This document shows, in pieces, positions 27,054-36,501 of a DNA stretch of 64,000 nt. Both the position numbers and the translations under genes were made by a program. The notes below the pieces were generated by a model, which was not told where the DNA came from, searched no databases, and was given only the letters and a program-made list of their open reading frames with translations. Position 1 is the stretch's first letter. Every line of letters begins with the position of its first letter. Origin of the DNA: Aurantimonas endophytica (GTDB lineage Bacteria; Pseudomonadota; Alphaproteobacteria; Rhizobiales; Rhizobiaceae); contig NZ_JACIEM010000004.1 in NCBI RefSeq assembly GCF_014196845.1, positions 434,001 to 498,000 on the forward strand, in the 5' to 3' direction.

Positions 27054-27614
27054 GTGGCCGACTACCTGAGGCTGCCAGAGGGGCTTGCCCCACCGGCCGA
27101 TGATGGCGGCGCGAACCATCTCGCCGGCATGGCCATGCCGAGCCTCGTGCTGCCCGCCAGCGACGGCGGTGCGGTTGACCTGTCCACGCTCGAAGGCCGC
27201 GTCGTCCTCTATGTCTATCCGGCGACCGGCAAGCCCGGCGCGAAGCTGCCGGAGGGCTGGGACGCGTTTCCGGGCGCCCGCGGCTGCACGCCGCAGAGCT
27301 GCAGCTTCCGCGATCACCATGCCGAGTTGCAGGCGCTTGGCGTTGCATCCGTCTATGGAATCTCCGCCCAGCCTGTCGCCGATCAGGCCGAGGCGGCGGA
27401 GCGCCTGCATCTGCCGTTCCTGCTGCTTTCGGACGAGGCCGGCGCCCTGCGCCAGGCGCTCGATCTGCCGTGGTTCAATCTCGGCGGCACGCTGTATCTG
27501 AAGCGCATGGCGCTGATCGTCGAGGACCGTCGGATCGCGAAGGTCTTCTACCCGGTCTTCCCGCCGGACCGGAGCGCCGCGGACGTGGTCGCCTTCCTCT
27601 CCGCCGGTCGCTGA
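27054..27614 (+). CDS. Peroxiredoxin, BCP/PrxQ-like
   Basis: The 186-residue product is an AhpC/TSA-fold thiol peroxidase. GCTPQSCSFRDHH gives the peroxidatic Cys78 and a second cysteine five residues later (Cys83), the atypical 2-Cys spacing of BCP/PrxQ. It differs from standard PrxQ in a longer segment (KPGAKLPEGWDAFPGAR) before the active site. It should reduce peroxides in the cytoplasm using thioredoxin. The start is GTG at 27054, six bases after smpB. Confidence 0.85.
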   Translation: MADYLRLPEGLAPPADDGGANHLAGMAMPSLVLPASDGGAVDLSTLEGRVVLYVYPATGKPGAKLPEGWDAFPGARGCTPQSCSFRDHHAELQALGVASVYGISAQPVADQAEAAERLHLPFLLLSDEAGALRQALDLPWFNLGGTLYLKRMALIVEDRRIAKVFYPVFPPDRSAADVVAFLSAGR

Positions 27615-27632
27615 CCGGCGAACATGGTCAGC
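27610..27632. terminator. Possible bidirectional stem-loop covering two stop codons
   Basis: GCTGACC (27610-27616) pairs with GGTCAGC (27626-27632) with a nine-base loop. It includes the stop of the peroxiredoxin gene and the stop of the convergent uracil-DNA glycosylase gene. There is no T run. Confidence 0.35.
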
Positions 27633-28317
27633 CGGGTTGCCGACCGAGAAACGCCGCGACCTTGTCGAATACGTCGACGAACATTGCCTCGGTGAGGCGG
27701 CCGGTATTCGTATTGTAGCGCGAGCAGTGATAGCTCGAGATCACCTGCAGGCCGCCGACCGCATGCGACGCGCCGTGGCCGAAGGGCGCGGCCGCGAGCC
27801 GAGCGCCGAGCGTGCGGACGGTCGAATCATGCGCGATCCGGCCGAGCGTCACGATGCAGCGAAGATTGGGAAACTCGGCCAGCGTCGCCTCCAGGAAGCG
27901 CCGGCAGGCGGCGATCTCGGCACCGACCGGCTTGTTCTCGGGCGGCACGCAGCGCACCGAGTTGGTGATAGCGGTGCGGAAGAGTTCCAGCCCGTCGTCG
28001 GTGCGCGCGGCAAAACGATCGTTGGCAAAGCCGAAGCGCGAAAGCGTCGCGTAGAGCAGGTCGCCGGCATAGTCACCGGTGAACGGGCGGCCGGTGCGGT
28101 TGGCGCCCCGCAGCCCCGGCGCGAGGCCGACCACCAGCAGTTCCACCGCCTCGCGACCGCCGACCGGCAGGAATGTCGGCACCGGCGCATTGTGCCAGAG
28201 CGGCTCGCGCGCCCGCCATTCCTGGCGGAAGGCAACCAGCCGCGGGCAGATCGGGCAGTCGCGGCCGGGCTCCGGCCTCTCGGAAGCCGTGGCGATCGTC
28301 GAAGGGCGAGGGGTCAA
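27628..28317 (-). CDS. Uracil-DNA glycosylase, family 5-like (UdgB), iron-sulfur type
   Basis: The 229-residue product carries family 5 motifs: GLAPGLRGANRTGRPFTGD (64-82) and SSYHCSRYNTNTGRLT (194-209). Four cysteines in the expected arrangement for a 4Fe-4S cluster are at 21, 24, 123 and 154. These enzymes remove uracil and other deaminated bases from DNA. The second motif has HCSRYN where many homologues have HPSPRN. The start overlaps the stop of the upstream NYN gene by four bases (ATGA). Confidence 0.88.
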   Translation of the reverse strand: MTPRPSTIATASERPEPGRDCPICPRLVAFRQEWRAREPLWHNAPVPTFLPVGGREAVELLVVGLAPGLRGANRTGRPFTGDYAGDLLYATLSRFGFANDRFAARTDDGLELFRTAITNSVRCVPPENKPVGAEIAACRRFLEATLAEFPNLRCIVTLGRIAHDSTVRTLGARLAAAPFGHGASHAVGGLQVISSYHCSRYNTNTGRLTEAMFVDVFDKVAAFLGRQPG

Positions 28318-28910
28318 TAGTCGTCGTCGCTCTCGGCCGCCTCGACGGCTTCGGCACGGCGCGCCAGCCGCGCCTCGCGCTCGGCCGGGGTGCGGCCGAT
28401 CTCGGCGCGCAGCGTGCTCAGCTCGATGAAATGGTCGGCCTGGCGCCGCAGATCATCGGCGATCATCGGCGGGTTGGTCTGGAGCGTCGAGATCACCGAG
28501 ACCTTGCGGCCGCGCCGCTGCAGCGCCTCGACCAGCGAGCGGAAATCGCCGTCGCCGGAAAACAGCACGAAGTGATCCACGGTGTCGGACAGTTCCATGG
28601 CATCGACGGCGAGCTCGATGTCCATGTTGCCCTTGACCTTGCGGCGCCCGGCGGAGTCGATGAATTCCTTCGCCGGCTTGGTGACGACGCGGTAGCCGTT
28701 ATAGTCCAGCCAGTCGATCAGCGGCCGGATTGAGGAGTACTCCGAATCCTCGACCAGCGCCGTGTAGTAGTAGGCCCGCAGGACGTAGCCTTGGGACTGG
28801 AAATGCGCCAGCATCCGGCGGTAGTCGATGTCGAAGCCGAGGCCCCGCGACGTCGCGTAGAGATTGGCGCCGTCGATGAACAGCGCGATCTTTTCCCTCT
28901 CGTCGAACAT
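28314..28910 (-). CDS. NYN-domain (LabA/DUF88) putative ribonuclease
   Basis: The 198-residue product has the PIN-like NYN core: Asp13 and Asn16 in FIDGANLY, a central KGNMDIELAVDAM and FSGDGDF near 118-124, all expected metal-binding positions. A charged Glu/Arg/Ala-rich tail ends SDDDY. NYN proteins are related to RNA-cleaving nucleases; the substrate here is unknown. It is first in a coupled pair with the uracil-DNA glycosylase and divergent from rpoZ. Confidence 0.88.
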   Translation of the reverse strand: MFDEREKIALFIDGANLYATSRGLGFDIDYRRMLAHFQSQGYVLRAYYYTALVEDSEYSSIRPLIDWLDYNGYRVVTKPAKEFIDSAGRRKVKGNMDIELAVDAMELSDTVDHFVLFSGDGDFRSLVEALQRRGRKVSVISTLQTNPPMIADDLRRQADHFIELSTLRAEIGRTPAEREARLARRAEAVEAAESDDDY

Positions 28911-29061
28911 CGATCCAAGCTTTCATTGCAGGTGGTGGTAGAGTGATCAGTGGTTGGCGCAGCGCGCCGGCGCTGCCCGTGATGCCCCGTTCGGCGCGAC
29001 CATAGGCCGGGCGTGGATCGTTGCCAACCGGAGCCGGCGCGCAGGAATACGGCGAAGAGAG

Positions 29062-29090
29062 CTTGTACCGCGGCGCCGAAAAGTCTATGT
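29062..29090 (+). promoter_or_regulatory. Candidate rpoZ promoter
   Basis: CTTGTA (29062-29067) and CTATGT (29085-29090) are 17 bases apart, close to the alphaproteobacterial housekeeping pattern. Transcription would begin about 38 bases before the rpoZ ATG. Confidence 0.45.
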
Positions 29091-29135
29091 CGGCGGCTTC
29101 ATCTGTGAGATTTTTCGTTCAGTCAGGAGACAGGC

Positions 29136-29552
29136 ATGGCCCGCGTCACCGTAGAAGATTGCGTCGACAAGGTCGAGAACCGCTTCGAGCTGGTTCTCCT
29201 GGCCAGCCATCGCGCGCGCCAGATCGCCCAGGGACAGCAGATCACGATCGATCGCGACAACGACAAGAACCCCGTCGTTGCCTTGCGCGAGATTGCCGAC
29301 GAGACGCTGTCGCCCGGCGATCTGAAGGAAGATCTGATCCACTCGCTGCAGAAGCACGTCGAGGTGGACGAGCCGGAACCGGCGCCGGCACCGGCATCGG
29401 CCGAGATGCGCGGCATCACGAACGAGTCGCAGGCTGGCAAGGCCACTGCGGCCGGCGACGACGACGCGGTTACGTTCGACCACATGTCGGAAGACGAGCT
29501 GCTTGCCGGCATCGAAGGCCTGGTGCCGCCCGAGAAGACCGACGATTTTTGA
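29136..29552 (+). CDS. rpoZ: RNA polymerase omega subunit
   Basis: The 138-residue product starts [20 protein letters not shown] and has the omega fold ([11 protein letters not shown], then [14 protein letters not shown]). The C-terminal half (about 75-138) is a rhizobial extension rich in Glu, Asp, Pro and Ala. Omega helps assemble the polymerase and in E. coli forms part of a ppGpp site. It is immediately upstream of the ppGpp synthetase/hydrolase gene, the usual order. Confidence 0.97.
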   Translation: MARVTVEDCVDKVENRFELVLLASHRARQIAQGQQITIDRDNDKNPVVALREIADETLSPGDLKEDLIHSLQKHVEVDEPEPAPAPASAEMRGITNESQAGKATAAGDDDAVTFDHMSEDELLAGIEGLVPPEKTDDF

Positions 29553-29557
29553 TCCGA

Positions 29558-29636
29558 TTGTCCGCCCGGCCCTTTCGGTGCGGGCCCGGACAACCCTATA
29601 TTGAGGGGCGTCGCCGTGTTCAGCGGGGCGCCCCTC
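29558..29636 (+). promoter_or_regulatory. rpoZ-rsh intergenic stem-loops with a possible rsh promoter
   Basis: TTGTCCG (29558-29564) pairs with CGGACAA (29587-29593), with inner CCCG/CGGG pairing, and may attenuate or end rpoZ transcription. A CTATAT box follows at 29596-29601, with only a weak -35. A second stem, GAGGGGCG (29603-29610) with CGCCCCTC (29629-29636), lies between this box and the rsh start. Confidence 0.4.
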
Positions 29637-29664
29637 TCCGTTTGCAGATTGTCTCCATAAGTCA

Positions 29665-31884
29665 ATGATGCGGCAATACGAACTCGTCGAGAAGGTCGCC
29701 GCCTACAAGCCCGACCTCGACGAAGCGCTACTCAATCGCGCCTATGTCTACGCCATGCAGAAGCATGGCACGCAGAAGCGTGCGAGCGGCGACCCGTATT
29801 TCTCGCATCCGCTGGAAGTCGCGGCGATCCTCACCGAGATGCATCTCGACGAGGCGACGGTCGCTGTGGCGCTGCTCCACGACACGATCGAGGACACCGA
29901 CGCCACCCGCAAGGAGATCGACCAGCTCTTCGGCCCGACGATCGGCCATCTGGTCGAGGGCCTGACCAAGCTGAAGCGGCTCGACCTCGTCTCCAAGCGC
30001 GCCGCGCAGGCCGAGAACCTGCGCAAGCTGCTGCTGGCGATCGCCGACGACGTTCGGGTGCTGCTCGTCAAGCTGGCCGACCGGCTGCACAACATGCGCA
30101 CGCTCGGCCACATGGCGCCGGACAAGCGCGCCCGCATCGCCCAGGAGACGATGGACATCTATGCCCCGCTCGCCGGGCGCATGGGCATGCAGGACATGCG
30201 CGAGGAGCTGGAAGACCTCGCCTTCCGCTACATCAACATCGAGGCCTATGAGACGATCACGGCGCGGCTCGCCGAGCTGAACGCCCACCACGCCGACCGC
30301 ATCGCCAGCATCGAGCAGGACCTTGCGGCCCTGCTGGCGGAAAGCGGCATCAAGGCCAAGGTCACCGGCCGCCAGAAGAAGCCCTATTCGGTGTTCTCGA
30401 AGATGCAGCGCAAGGCGCTGTCGCTCGAACAGCTGTCGGACATCTTCGGCTTCCGTGTGCTCGTGGAGACCGAGGAGGAGTGCTACCGCACGCTCGGCAT
30501 CGTCCACCGGACCTGGCCGATGGTGCCGGGCCGGTTCAAGGACTACATCTCGACGCCGAAGCAGAACGACTACCGCTCGATCCACACCACCATCGTCGGG
30601 CCGTCCCGCCAGCGCGTCGAGCTGCAGATCCGCACGCATCTCATGCACGATATCGCCGAATACGGCGTGGCGGCGCACTCGCTTTACAAGGACGCCGAGG
30701 ATGTCGAGGCGAAGGTCCATCTGTCGAAGGACTCCAACGCCTATGCCTGGCTGCGGCGGACCATCCAGCTGCTGGCCGAAGGCGACACGTCCGAGGAATT
30801 CCTCGAGCATACCAAGCTCGAGCTGTTCCAGGACCAGGTCTTCTGCTTCACCCCGAAGGGGCGCCTGATCGCGCTGCCGCGCGGCGCGACGCCCATCGAC
30901 TTCGCCTATGCGGTCCATACCGATGTCGGGGACACCTGCGTCGGCTGCAAGATCGACGGCCGGATCATGCCGGTGGTCACCGAACTCGCCAATGGCGACG
31001 AGGTGGAGATCATCCGCGCCAAGGGCGCGACGCCGCCGCAGGCCTGGGAGAGCATCGCGGTCACCGGCAAGGCCCGCTCGGCCATCAGGCGCTCCGCGAG
31101 AGCCTCGATCCGCCGGCAATATTCCGGCCTCGGCCAGCAGATCCTCGATCGCACTTTCTCGCGGCAGGGCAAGCATTTCTCCCGCGACCAGCTGAAACCG
31201 CTGCTCGGCAAGCTCGGCCATCGCGAGGTCGAGGACGCGCTTGCGGCGGTGGGGCGTGGCGAGCTCAATTCGTCCGACGTGCTCAAGGCGGCTTTCCCGG
31301 ATTTCCAGGACAGCCGCGTCACCCGCCGCCGGCCCCGCCGCGAGGAGGAAGGCTGGTTCAACCTGCGCACCGCCGCCGGCATGATCTTCCGGGTGCCGGG
31401 ACGGGCCAAGTCCAAGGCCCGCAAGGAAGAAGCCGGTGCAATCCCCATTCGCGGCGTCGGCGACGACATGCCGGTGCGCTTCGGGCCGGACGGCGCCGTG
31501 CCGGGAGACCGGATCGTCGGCATCATCGAGCCGGGGCAGGGGATCACTATCTATCCGATCCAGTCGCCGGCGCTGACCGCCTATGACGAGGAGCCGGATC
31601 GCTGGGTGGACGTGCGCTGGGACATCGATTCCGAGCTGAAGGCGCGCTTTCCCGCCCGCATCACCATCTCCGCCCTCAACGAGCCGGGCTCGCTCGCGGA
31701 GATCGCCGAGACGATCGCGGCCAACGACGCCAATATCCACAACCTCTCGATGGTCGCGACCGCCACCGATTTCACCAAGATGGTGCTCGAGCTCGAGGTC
31801 TGGGACGTCCAGCACCTCAACCGGACGCTGAAACAGCTGCGCGCCAAGCCTTGCGTTTCCGAGGTGGTGCGGGTCAACGGTTGA
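29665..31884 (+). CDS. rsh: Bifunctional (p)ppGpp synthetase/hydrolase
   Basis: The 739-residue product has the full Rel/Spo order: HD hydrolase domain ([21 protein letters not shown]), synthetase domain ([20 protein letters not shown]), a TGS domain ([20 protein letters not shown]), and a C-terminal ACT domain ([20 protein letters not shown]). Both catalytic halves look intact, so it should make and degrade the alarmone in the stringent response. The start has two consecutive ATGs; the first is used. It is the only such gene expected in this order. Confidence 0.97.
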   Translation: MMRQYELVEKVAAYKPDLDEALLNRAYVYAMQKHGTQKRASGDPYFSHPLEVAAILTEMHLDEATVAVALLHDTIEDTDATRKEIDQLFGPTIGHLVEGLTKLKRLDLVSKRAAQAENLRKLLLAIADDVRVLLVKLADRLHNMRTLGHMAPDKRARIAQETMDIYAPLAGRMGMQDMREELEDLAFRYINIEAYETITARLAELNAHHADRIASIEQDLAALLAESGIKAKVTGRQKKPYSVFSKMQRKALSLEQLSDIFGFRVLVETEEECYRTLGIVHRTWPMVPGRFKDYISTPKQNDYRSIHTTIVGPSRQRVELQIRTHLMHDIAEYGVAAHSLYKDAEDVEAKVHLSKDSNAYAWLRRTIQLLAEGDTSEEFLEHTKLELFQDQVFCFTPKGRLIALPRGATPIDFAYAVHTDVGDTCVGCKIDGRIMPVVTELANGDEVEIIRAKGATPPQAWESIAVTGKARSAIRRSARASIRRQYSGLGQQILDRTFSRQGKHFSRDQLKPLLGKLGHREVEDALAAVGRGELNSSDVLKAAFPDFQDSRVTRRRPRREEEGWFNLRTAAGMIFRVPGRAKSKARKEEAGAIPIRGVGDDMPVRFGPDGAVPGDRIVGIIEPGQGITIYPIQSPALTAYDEEPDRWVDVRWDIDSELKARFPARITISALNEPGSLAEIAETIAANDANIHNLSMVATATDFTKMVLELEVWDVQHLNRTLKQLRAKPCVSEVVRVNG

Positions 31885-31939
31885 GCCTGCCGCCCGGCCG
31901 TCGTATCGAGCGTCGGACGGGCAATGCGGAGCAGCGAAC

Positions 31940-32518
31940 ATGACGAACGAAGAGGTCCTGGCGATCTTCCGGGAGGCCGGGGCGGTCTTGGAGGGACATT
32001 TCATCCTGACCTCCGGCCTGCGCAGCCCGACCTTCCTGCAGAAGGCGCGGGTGTTCATGCATCCGCATCTGACCGAGCGTCTCTGCAAGGCGCTGGCCGA
32101 GCGCATCCGCGAGGAAGTGACGCCGCCGATCGACTACGTCGTCGGCCCGGCTGTCGGCGGACTGATCCCGGCCTACGAAACCTCGCGGCATCTGGGCGCC
32201 CCGGCGATCTGGGTCGAGCGCGAGGCAGGTACCTTCAAGCTCCGGCGCTTCGACGTGGCGCCCGGGGACCGGGTCGTCATCGTCGAGGACATCGTCACCA
32301 CCGGCCTGTCGATCCGCGAGACCGTCGCCTGCATGCGGGACCTCGGCGCGGAAGTGCTGGCTGCCGCCTGCATCATCGACCGCTCGGCCGGCGCGGTCGA
32401 TGTCGGGGTGCCGCTGATCGCGCTGGCCGAATATGCCGTGCCGGCCTATCCCGCCGACGCGCTGCCGCCCGAGCTCGCCGCAATTCCGCCGGTCAAACCG
32501 GGTAGCCGCACGCTATGA
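31940..32518 (+). CDS. pyrE: Orotate phosphoribosyltransferase
   Basis: The 192-residue product has the PRPP-binding motif [13 protein letters not shown] (about 113-125) and the orotate-site [12 protein letters not shown]. It joins orotate to PRPP in pyrimidine synthesis. It lies 55 bases after rsh on the same strand. Dihydroorotase is encoded in the same window at 42837-44174. Confidence 0.96.
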   Translation: MTNEEVLAIFREAGAVLEGHFILTSGLRSPTFLQKARVFMHPHLTERLCKALAERIREEVTPPIDYVVGPAVGGLIPAYETSRHLGAPAIWVEREAGTFKLRRFDVAPGDRVVIVEDIVTTGLSIRETVACMRDLGAEVLAAACIIDRSAGAVDVGVPLIALAEYAVPAYPADALPPELAAIPPVKPGSRTL

Positions 32519-32630
32519 ACCGGCAAGGCGGCTCTGCTTCCGGTCCTGAAGTCTTCTCCCCTCGGAACGATCCGGTATAGGGTTCGCTCAAGGTCGCCAG
32601 CAGCCACAGCAGACGAGGAATGCGAGCACA

Positions 32631-33239
32631 ATGTTGTTCAGGCGTCGCCAGCCGCAGAACCTCGCATCGAGGATTCGCACGATCGTGTGGCCGCGGCGCT
32701 CCTACGCACGTTCCTTCGAGTATTTCCGCAAGCGCGTGCTGCGGCTGAACGCGACGCCGCATGCGATCGCGGCGGGATTTGCCGCCGGCGTCTTCGCATC
32801 CTTCACGCCGCTGATCGGATTCCATTTCCTGCTGGCCTTCGCCATTGCCTACATCGTCGCCGGCAACATGGCGGCGGCAGCCCTTGGAACGGCGGTCGGC
32901 AACCCGATCACCTTTCCGTTCATCTGGGGGCTGACCTACGAGGTCGGCCAGTTCGTGCTGCGGTCCGATCCGATCACCGGGACGGCACCGCGTGGGCTCG
33001 GCGCCGCCCTCGTGCACATGGATATCGCGTCGATCTGGACGCCCTTCGTCAAACCGATGCTGCTCGGGTCGCTGCCGGTGGGGCTGGCGGCGGGCGCGCT
33101 CGGCTACGGGCTCGTCTACTCGGCGGCGCGCAGCTTCCAGAAGCATCGTGCCCGGCGCATCCTCGCCCGGCGGCAGCCGCAATCGATCGCCCGCCTCGAC
33201 GCGGCGACGGCGATGAGCCGGGGCTCCGGCGAAGTTTAA
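32631..33239 (+). CDS. DUF2062 membrane protein
   Basis: The 202-residue product has a basic N-terminus and three or four hydrophobic helices (about 44-85, 88-100 and 141-165), with the DUF2062 pattern PHAIAAGFAAGVFASFTPLI, then AAALGTAVGNPITFPFIW. It is conserved in this position upstream of lepB in rhizobia; the role is unknown. It is separated from pyrE by 112 bases and from lepB by 85. Confidence 0.85.
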   Translation: MLFRRRQPQNLASRIRTIVWPRRSYARSFEYFRKRVLRLNATPHAIAAGFAAGVFASFTPLIGFHFLLAFAIAYIVAGNMAAAALGTAVGNPITFPFIWGLTYEVGQFVLRSDPITGTAPRGLGAALVHMDIASIWTPFVKPMLLGSLPVGLAAGALGYGLVYSAARSFQKHRARRILARRQPQSIARLDAATAMSRGSGEV

Positions 33240-33248
33240 CGGCGCGCG

Positions 33249-33280
33249 GATTGCCCCAATGGGGGGGAGCCGATAGAAGG
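33249..33280 (+). repeat. Degenerate half copy of the CCCC-CAA-GGGG repeat
   Basis: GATTGCCCCAATGGGGGGGA then GCCGATAGAAGG resembles the core of the left arm of the composite repeat (CATCTCCCCCACAAGGGGGG then AGATCGATAGG). It lies in the short gap between the DUF2062 and lepB genes. The match is partial. Confidence 0.35.
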
Positions 33281-33324
33281 CGCGATGCGGCGGGGCCGCG
33301 TTCAGGTGCGACGAAGGGCGAAAA

Positions 33325-34059
33325 ATGGTCGAGCAGGCCGAACGGCGGGAACAGGGCGGCTTCGGCGAGACCGTGAAGGTCATCGTCCAGGCGCTGATCC
33401 TCGCGCTGGTGATCCGGACCTTCCTGTTCCAGCCCTTCTCGATCCCTTCGGGCTCGATGATGCCGACGCTGCTCGTCGGCGACTATCTGTTCGTCTCCAA
33501 ATGGAGCTACGGCTACTCGCGCTATTCCATGCCGCTGTCGCCCGACCTGTTCGACGGGCGGATCCTCGGCTCGGATCCCGAGCGCGGCGACGTCGTGGTG
33601 TTCCGCAAGCCGCGCGAGGAAGACACCGACTACATCAAGCGCCTCGTCGGCCTGCCGGGCGACCGGCTGCAGATGCGCGAGGGCATCCTGTTCATCAACG
33701 GTCAGGCGGTGCCGCGCGAGGCGGTCGAGGATTTCGTCGCCGAGGACGGGACGCGCGTGCCGCAATATCGCGAGACGCTGCCGAACGGCGTTTCCTACAT
33801 GACGCTCGATCTCAGCCCGAACTCCGCCGGCGACAACACGCGCGAATTCGTGGTACCCGACGGGCATTACTTCATGATGGGCGACAATCGCGACAACTCG
33901 CTGGATAGCCGCTTCGACGTCGGCTACGTGCCGTTCGAGAACCTGGTCGGCAAGGCCCAGATGATCTTCTTCTCGATCGAGGGAGACGTCTCGCCGCTGG
34001 AGATCTGGCAGTGGCCGACGGAACTGCGCCCGAGCCGCATCACGACATGGCTAAGCTGA
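33325..34059 (+). CDS. lepB: Signal peptidase I
   Basis: The 244-residue product has one N-terminal membrane helix (17-35) and the catalytic dyad Ser44 (PSGSMMPTL) and Lys105 (YIKRLVGLPGDR), plus the conserved GDNRDNSLDSR box. It cleaves Sec and Tat signal peptides at the outer face of the inner membrane. Its last 13 bases overlap rnc, and a chain of overlaps runs to era. Confidence 0.96.
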   Translation: MVEQAERREQGGFGETVKVIVQALILALVIRTFLFQPFSIPSGSMMPTLLVGDYLFVSKWSYGYSRYSMPLSPDLFDGRILGSDPERGDVVVFRKPREEDTDYIKRLVGLPGDRLQMREGILFINGQAVPREAVEDFVAEDGTRVPQYRETLPNGVSYMTLDLSPNSAGDNTREFVVPDGHYFMMGDNRDNSLDSRFDVGYVPFENLVGKAQMIFFSIEGDVSPLEIWQWPTELRPSRITTWLS

Positions 34060-34760
34060 CGGCGGACCGGCCGCTCGACGAACTCGAAGCCCGCATCGGC
34101 ATACGCTTCTCGGATCGCACGCGGCTCGAGCGAGCGCTGACCCATTCGAGCCTGCGTCCGGCAAGCGGCGGCAACGGGCGCAGCTACGAGCGGCTGGAGT
34201 TTCTCGGCGACCGGGTGCTCGGTCTGGTGATCGCCGAGAAGCTGTTCGCGATGTTTCCGCAGGCCGACGAGGGCGAATTATCGCTGCGGCTGAACGCGCT
34301 GGTGAGCGCGGAGACCTGCGCCAAGGTGGCGGACGAGATCGGGCTTTATGATTTCATCCGTCACGGCGGCGACCTGAAGAAGCTCAAGGGGGCTCGCACC
34401 AAGAGCATCCGGGCCGACCTCGTCGAATCGCTGATCGCCGCCATCTATCTGGGGGAAGGCCTCGACGCTGCGCGCGGCTTCATCGTCCGGCACTGGGCGG
34501 GACGCCTCGACGAGGCGGTGGAAGCCCGCCGCGATCCGAAGACCGCGCTGCAGGAATGGGCTCATACACGCGGCCCGATCACGCCGCGCTACGATATTGT
34601 CGAGCGCACCGGGCCGGATCATGATCCGCTGTTCACCGTCCGGGTGAGCGTGGAAGGCATCGAACCCGCGGACGGGAGCGGCCGGTCGAAGCGGCTGGCC
34701 GAACAGGAAGCCGCCACGGCGGTGCTCATCCGCGAATCTGTCTGGAAGGACACGAATTGA
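34047..34760 (+). CDS. rnc: Ribonuclease III
   Basis: ATG at 34047 gives 237 residues: an RNase III domain with the signature ERLEFLGDRVLGLVIAE (metal-binding Glu/Asp) and ADLVESLIAAIYL, followed by a double-stranded RNA-binding domain (about 165-232, DPKTALQEWAHTRG). It processes rRNA precursors and double-stranded RNA. It overlaps lepB by 13 bases and era by four. Confidence 0.96.
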   Translation: MAKLTADRPLDELEARIGIRFSDRTRLERALTHSSLRPASGGNGRSYERLEFLGDRVLGLVIAEKLFAMFPQADEGELSLRLNALVSAETCAKVADEIGLYDFIRHGGDLKKLKGARTKSIRADLVESLIAAIYLGEGLDAARGFIVRHWAGRLDEAVEARRDPKTALQEWAHTRGPITPRYDIVERTGPDHDPLFTVRVSVEGIEPADGSGRSKRLAEQEAATAVLIRESVWKDTN

Positions 34761-35710
34761 CCAACGAATCGGACCGGCCGGAGGGCGAGGCTGTATCAGC
34801 CCCGGCGGCGGAACTGGCGCCGACGCGCTCGGGCTTCGTTGCGCTGCTCGGCGCGCCGAATGCCGGCAAGTCGACGCTGGTCAACCAGCTGGTCGGCACC
34901 AAGGTATCGATCGTCACCCACAAGGTGCAGACGACAAGAGCCATCGTGCGCGGCATCGCCATGCGCGACCGCACCCAGATCGTCTTCGTCGACACGCCCG
35001 GCGTCTTCGCGCCGAAGCGCCGGCTCGACCGGGCGATGGTCAAGACCGCCTGGACCGGCGCCAAGGACGCCGACATCGTGCTCGCCATCGTCGATGCCGA
35101 GCGCGGCCTCAGCGAGGATGTCGAGACGATCCTCGACCGGGTGCAGCACGTGCCGCAGACCAAGGTGCTGCTGCTCAACAAGGTCGACCGCATCAAGCGC
35201 GAGAAGCTGCTCGGCCTCACCGAGACGATCACCAGCCGCGTCGACTTCGCCAAGGTATTCATGATCTCGGCGCTGACCGGCTCGGGCTGCGACGACCTGA
35301 TCGACTGGATCGCCAAGACGCTGCCCGAGGGTCCCTGGTACTATCCCGAGGACCAGATCACCGATTTGCCGCTGCGCCAGCTCGCCGCCGAGATCACCCG
35401 CGAGAAGCTGTATCTGCGTCTGCACCAGGAACTTCCCTATTCCTCGCATGTCGAGACGGAATTGTGGGAGACCCGCAAGGACGGCTCGGTGCGGATCGAG
35501 CAGACGATCTATGTCGAGCGCGACAGCCAGAAGCGCATCGTCATCGGCCACAACGGCGAGACGATCAAGGCGATCGGCCAGGCGGCGCGCAAGGAGATCA
35601 TGGAGGCGGCCGACCAGACCGTGCACCTCTTCCTCTTCGTGAAGGTGCGCGAGAACTGGGGCGACGATCCGGAACGCTACCGCGAGATCGGCCTGGACTT
35701 CTCCAGCTGA
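34757..35710 (+). CDS. era: GTPase Era
   Basis: The 317-residue product has the GTPase motifs GAPNAGKST, DTPG and NKVD, then a KH RNA-binding domain (RIVIGHNGETIKAIGQAARK). Era matures 16S rRNA and the small subunit. The start is TTG inside a TTGA overlap with the rnc stop, pointing to translational coupling. The N-terminal 23 residues before the G domain are variable. Confidence 0.96.
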   Translation: MTNESDRPEGEAVSAPAAELAPTRSGFVALLGAPNAGKSTLVNQLVGTKVSIVTHKVQTTRAIVRGIAMRDRTQIVFVDTPGVFAPKRRLDRAMVKTAWTGAKDADIVLAIVDAERGLSEDVETILDRVQHVPQTKVLLLNKVDRIKREKLLGLTETITSRVDFAKVFMISALTGSGCDDLIDWIAKTLPEGPWYYPEDQITDLPLRQLAAEITREKLYLRLHQELPYSSHVETELWETRKDGSVRIEQTIYVERDSQKRIVIGHNGETIKAIGQAARKEIMEAADQTVHLFLFVKVRENWGDDPERYREIGLDFSS

Positions 35711-35754
35711 GCCAAGAGAGGCGCCGGCGGATGGCGCGAGAGAACTGACCCGGC

Positions 35755-36492
35755 ATGGAATGGCGTGAGGAAGCGATCGTGCTCGGCGTCAAGCGCCACG
35801 GCGAGACCAGCGTCATCGCCGAGGTGATGACGCGCGAGCGCGGCCGCCATCTCGGCCTCGTGCGGGGCGGGCGCTCGCGCAAGCAGCAGCCGGTGCTGCA
35901 GCCGGGAAATTCCGTCGAGGTGCACTGGCGGGCCCGGCTCGACGAGCACATGGGCACGTTCGTGCTCGAGCCGGTGGCCCTGCGCGCGGCGCGGCTGATG
36001 GAGGACGGCGTCGGGCTGAACGGCATCCAGCTCGTTGCGGCGCATCTGCGGCTGCTCGCCGAGCGCGACCCGCATCCGCGGCTCTATGACGGGCTGATGG
36101 TGATCGTCGATCATCTCGACACGCCCGACAAGGCGGCGGAGCTGATGCTGCGCTTCGAGATCGCGCTGCTTGAGGAGCTCGGCTTCGGCCTCGACCTCGA
36201 GCGCTGTGCCGCCACCGGCCAGCGCGACGACCTCGCCTATGTCTCGCCGAAGACCGGCCGTGCGGTCAGCCGCGATGCCGGCGCGCCCTGGCACGACAAG
36301 CTGCTGCCGCTGCCCGCGTTTCTCTCCCGCCAGGACACCGGGGCCGATGCGGCGAGCCTCGCCGATGCCTATCGGATGACCGGCTATTTCCTCGCCCGCC
36401 ACGTCTTCGAGCCGCGCGGCATCGCCGAGCCCGCCTCGCGCGGCAGCTTTCTCGCCGCCATCGACAAGAGCCGGGCGAAACTCCTTCCGTAA
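35755..36492 (+). CDS. recO: DNA repair protein RecO
   Basis: The 245-residue product starts [20 protein letters not shown], the RecO OB-fold start, and continues with the helical domain. RecO helps load RecA on SSB-coated single-stranded gaps with RecR. It is last in the lepB-rnc-era-recO series, 44 bases after era, and converges on an MFS gene. An LxxL-like helical region and the lack of a clear zinc cluster are normal for alphaproteobacteria. Confidence 0.94.
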   Translation: MEWREEAIVLGVKRHGETSVIAEVMTRERGRHLGLVRGGRSRKQQPVLQPGNSVEVHWRARLDEHMGTFVLEPVALRAARLMEDGVGLNGIQLVAAHLRLLAERDPHPRLYDGLMVIVDHLDTPDKAAELMLRFEIALLEELGFGLDLERCAATGQRDDLAYVSPKTGRAVSRDAGAPWHDKLLPLPAFLSRQDTGADAASLADAYRMTGYFLARHVFEPRGIAEPASRGSFLAAIDKSRAKLLP

Positions 36493-36500
36493 GGCGGAAG
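36484..36500. terminator. Possible small bidirectional stem-loop between recO and the MFS gene
   Basis: CTTCCG (36484-36489) pairs with CGGAAG (36495-36500) around the recO stop codon. The stem is short and no T run follows, so termination is only suggested by position. Confidence 0.3.
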
Positions 36501-36501
36501 C

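Noticed and set aside
29728-32106. A 792-codon minus-strand open frame
   Set aside because: It is antisense to rsh, whose product is full length with every expected domain.
33240-33324. A short acpS gene between the DUF2062 gene and lepB
   Set aside because: Only 85 bases are available, far too short for the family.
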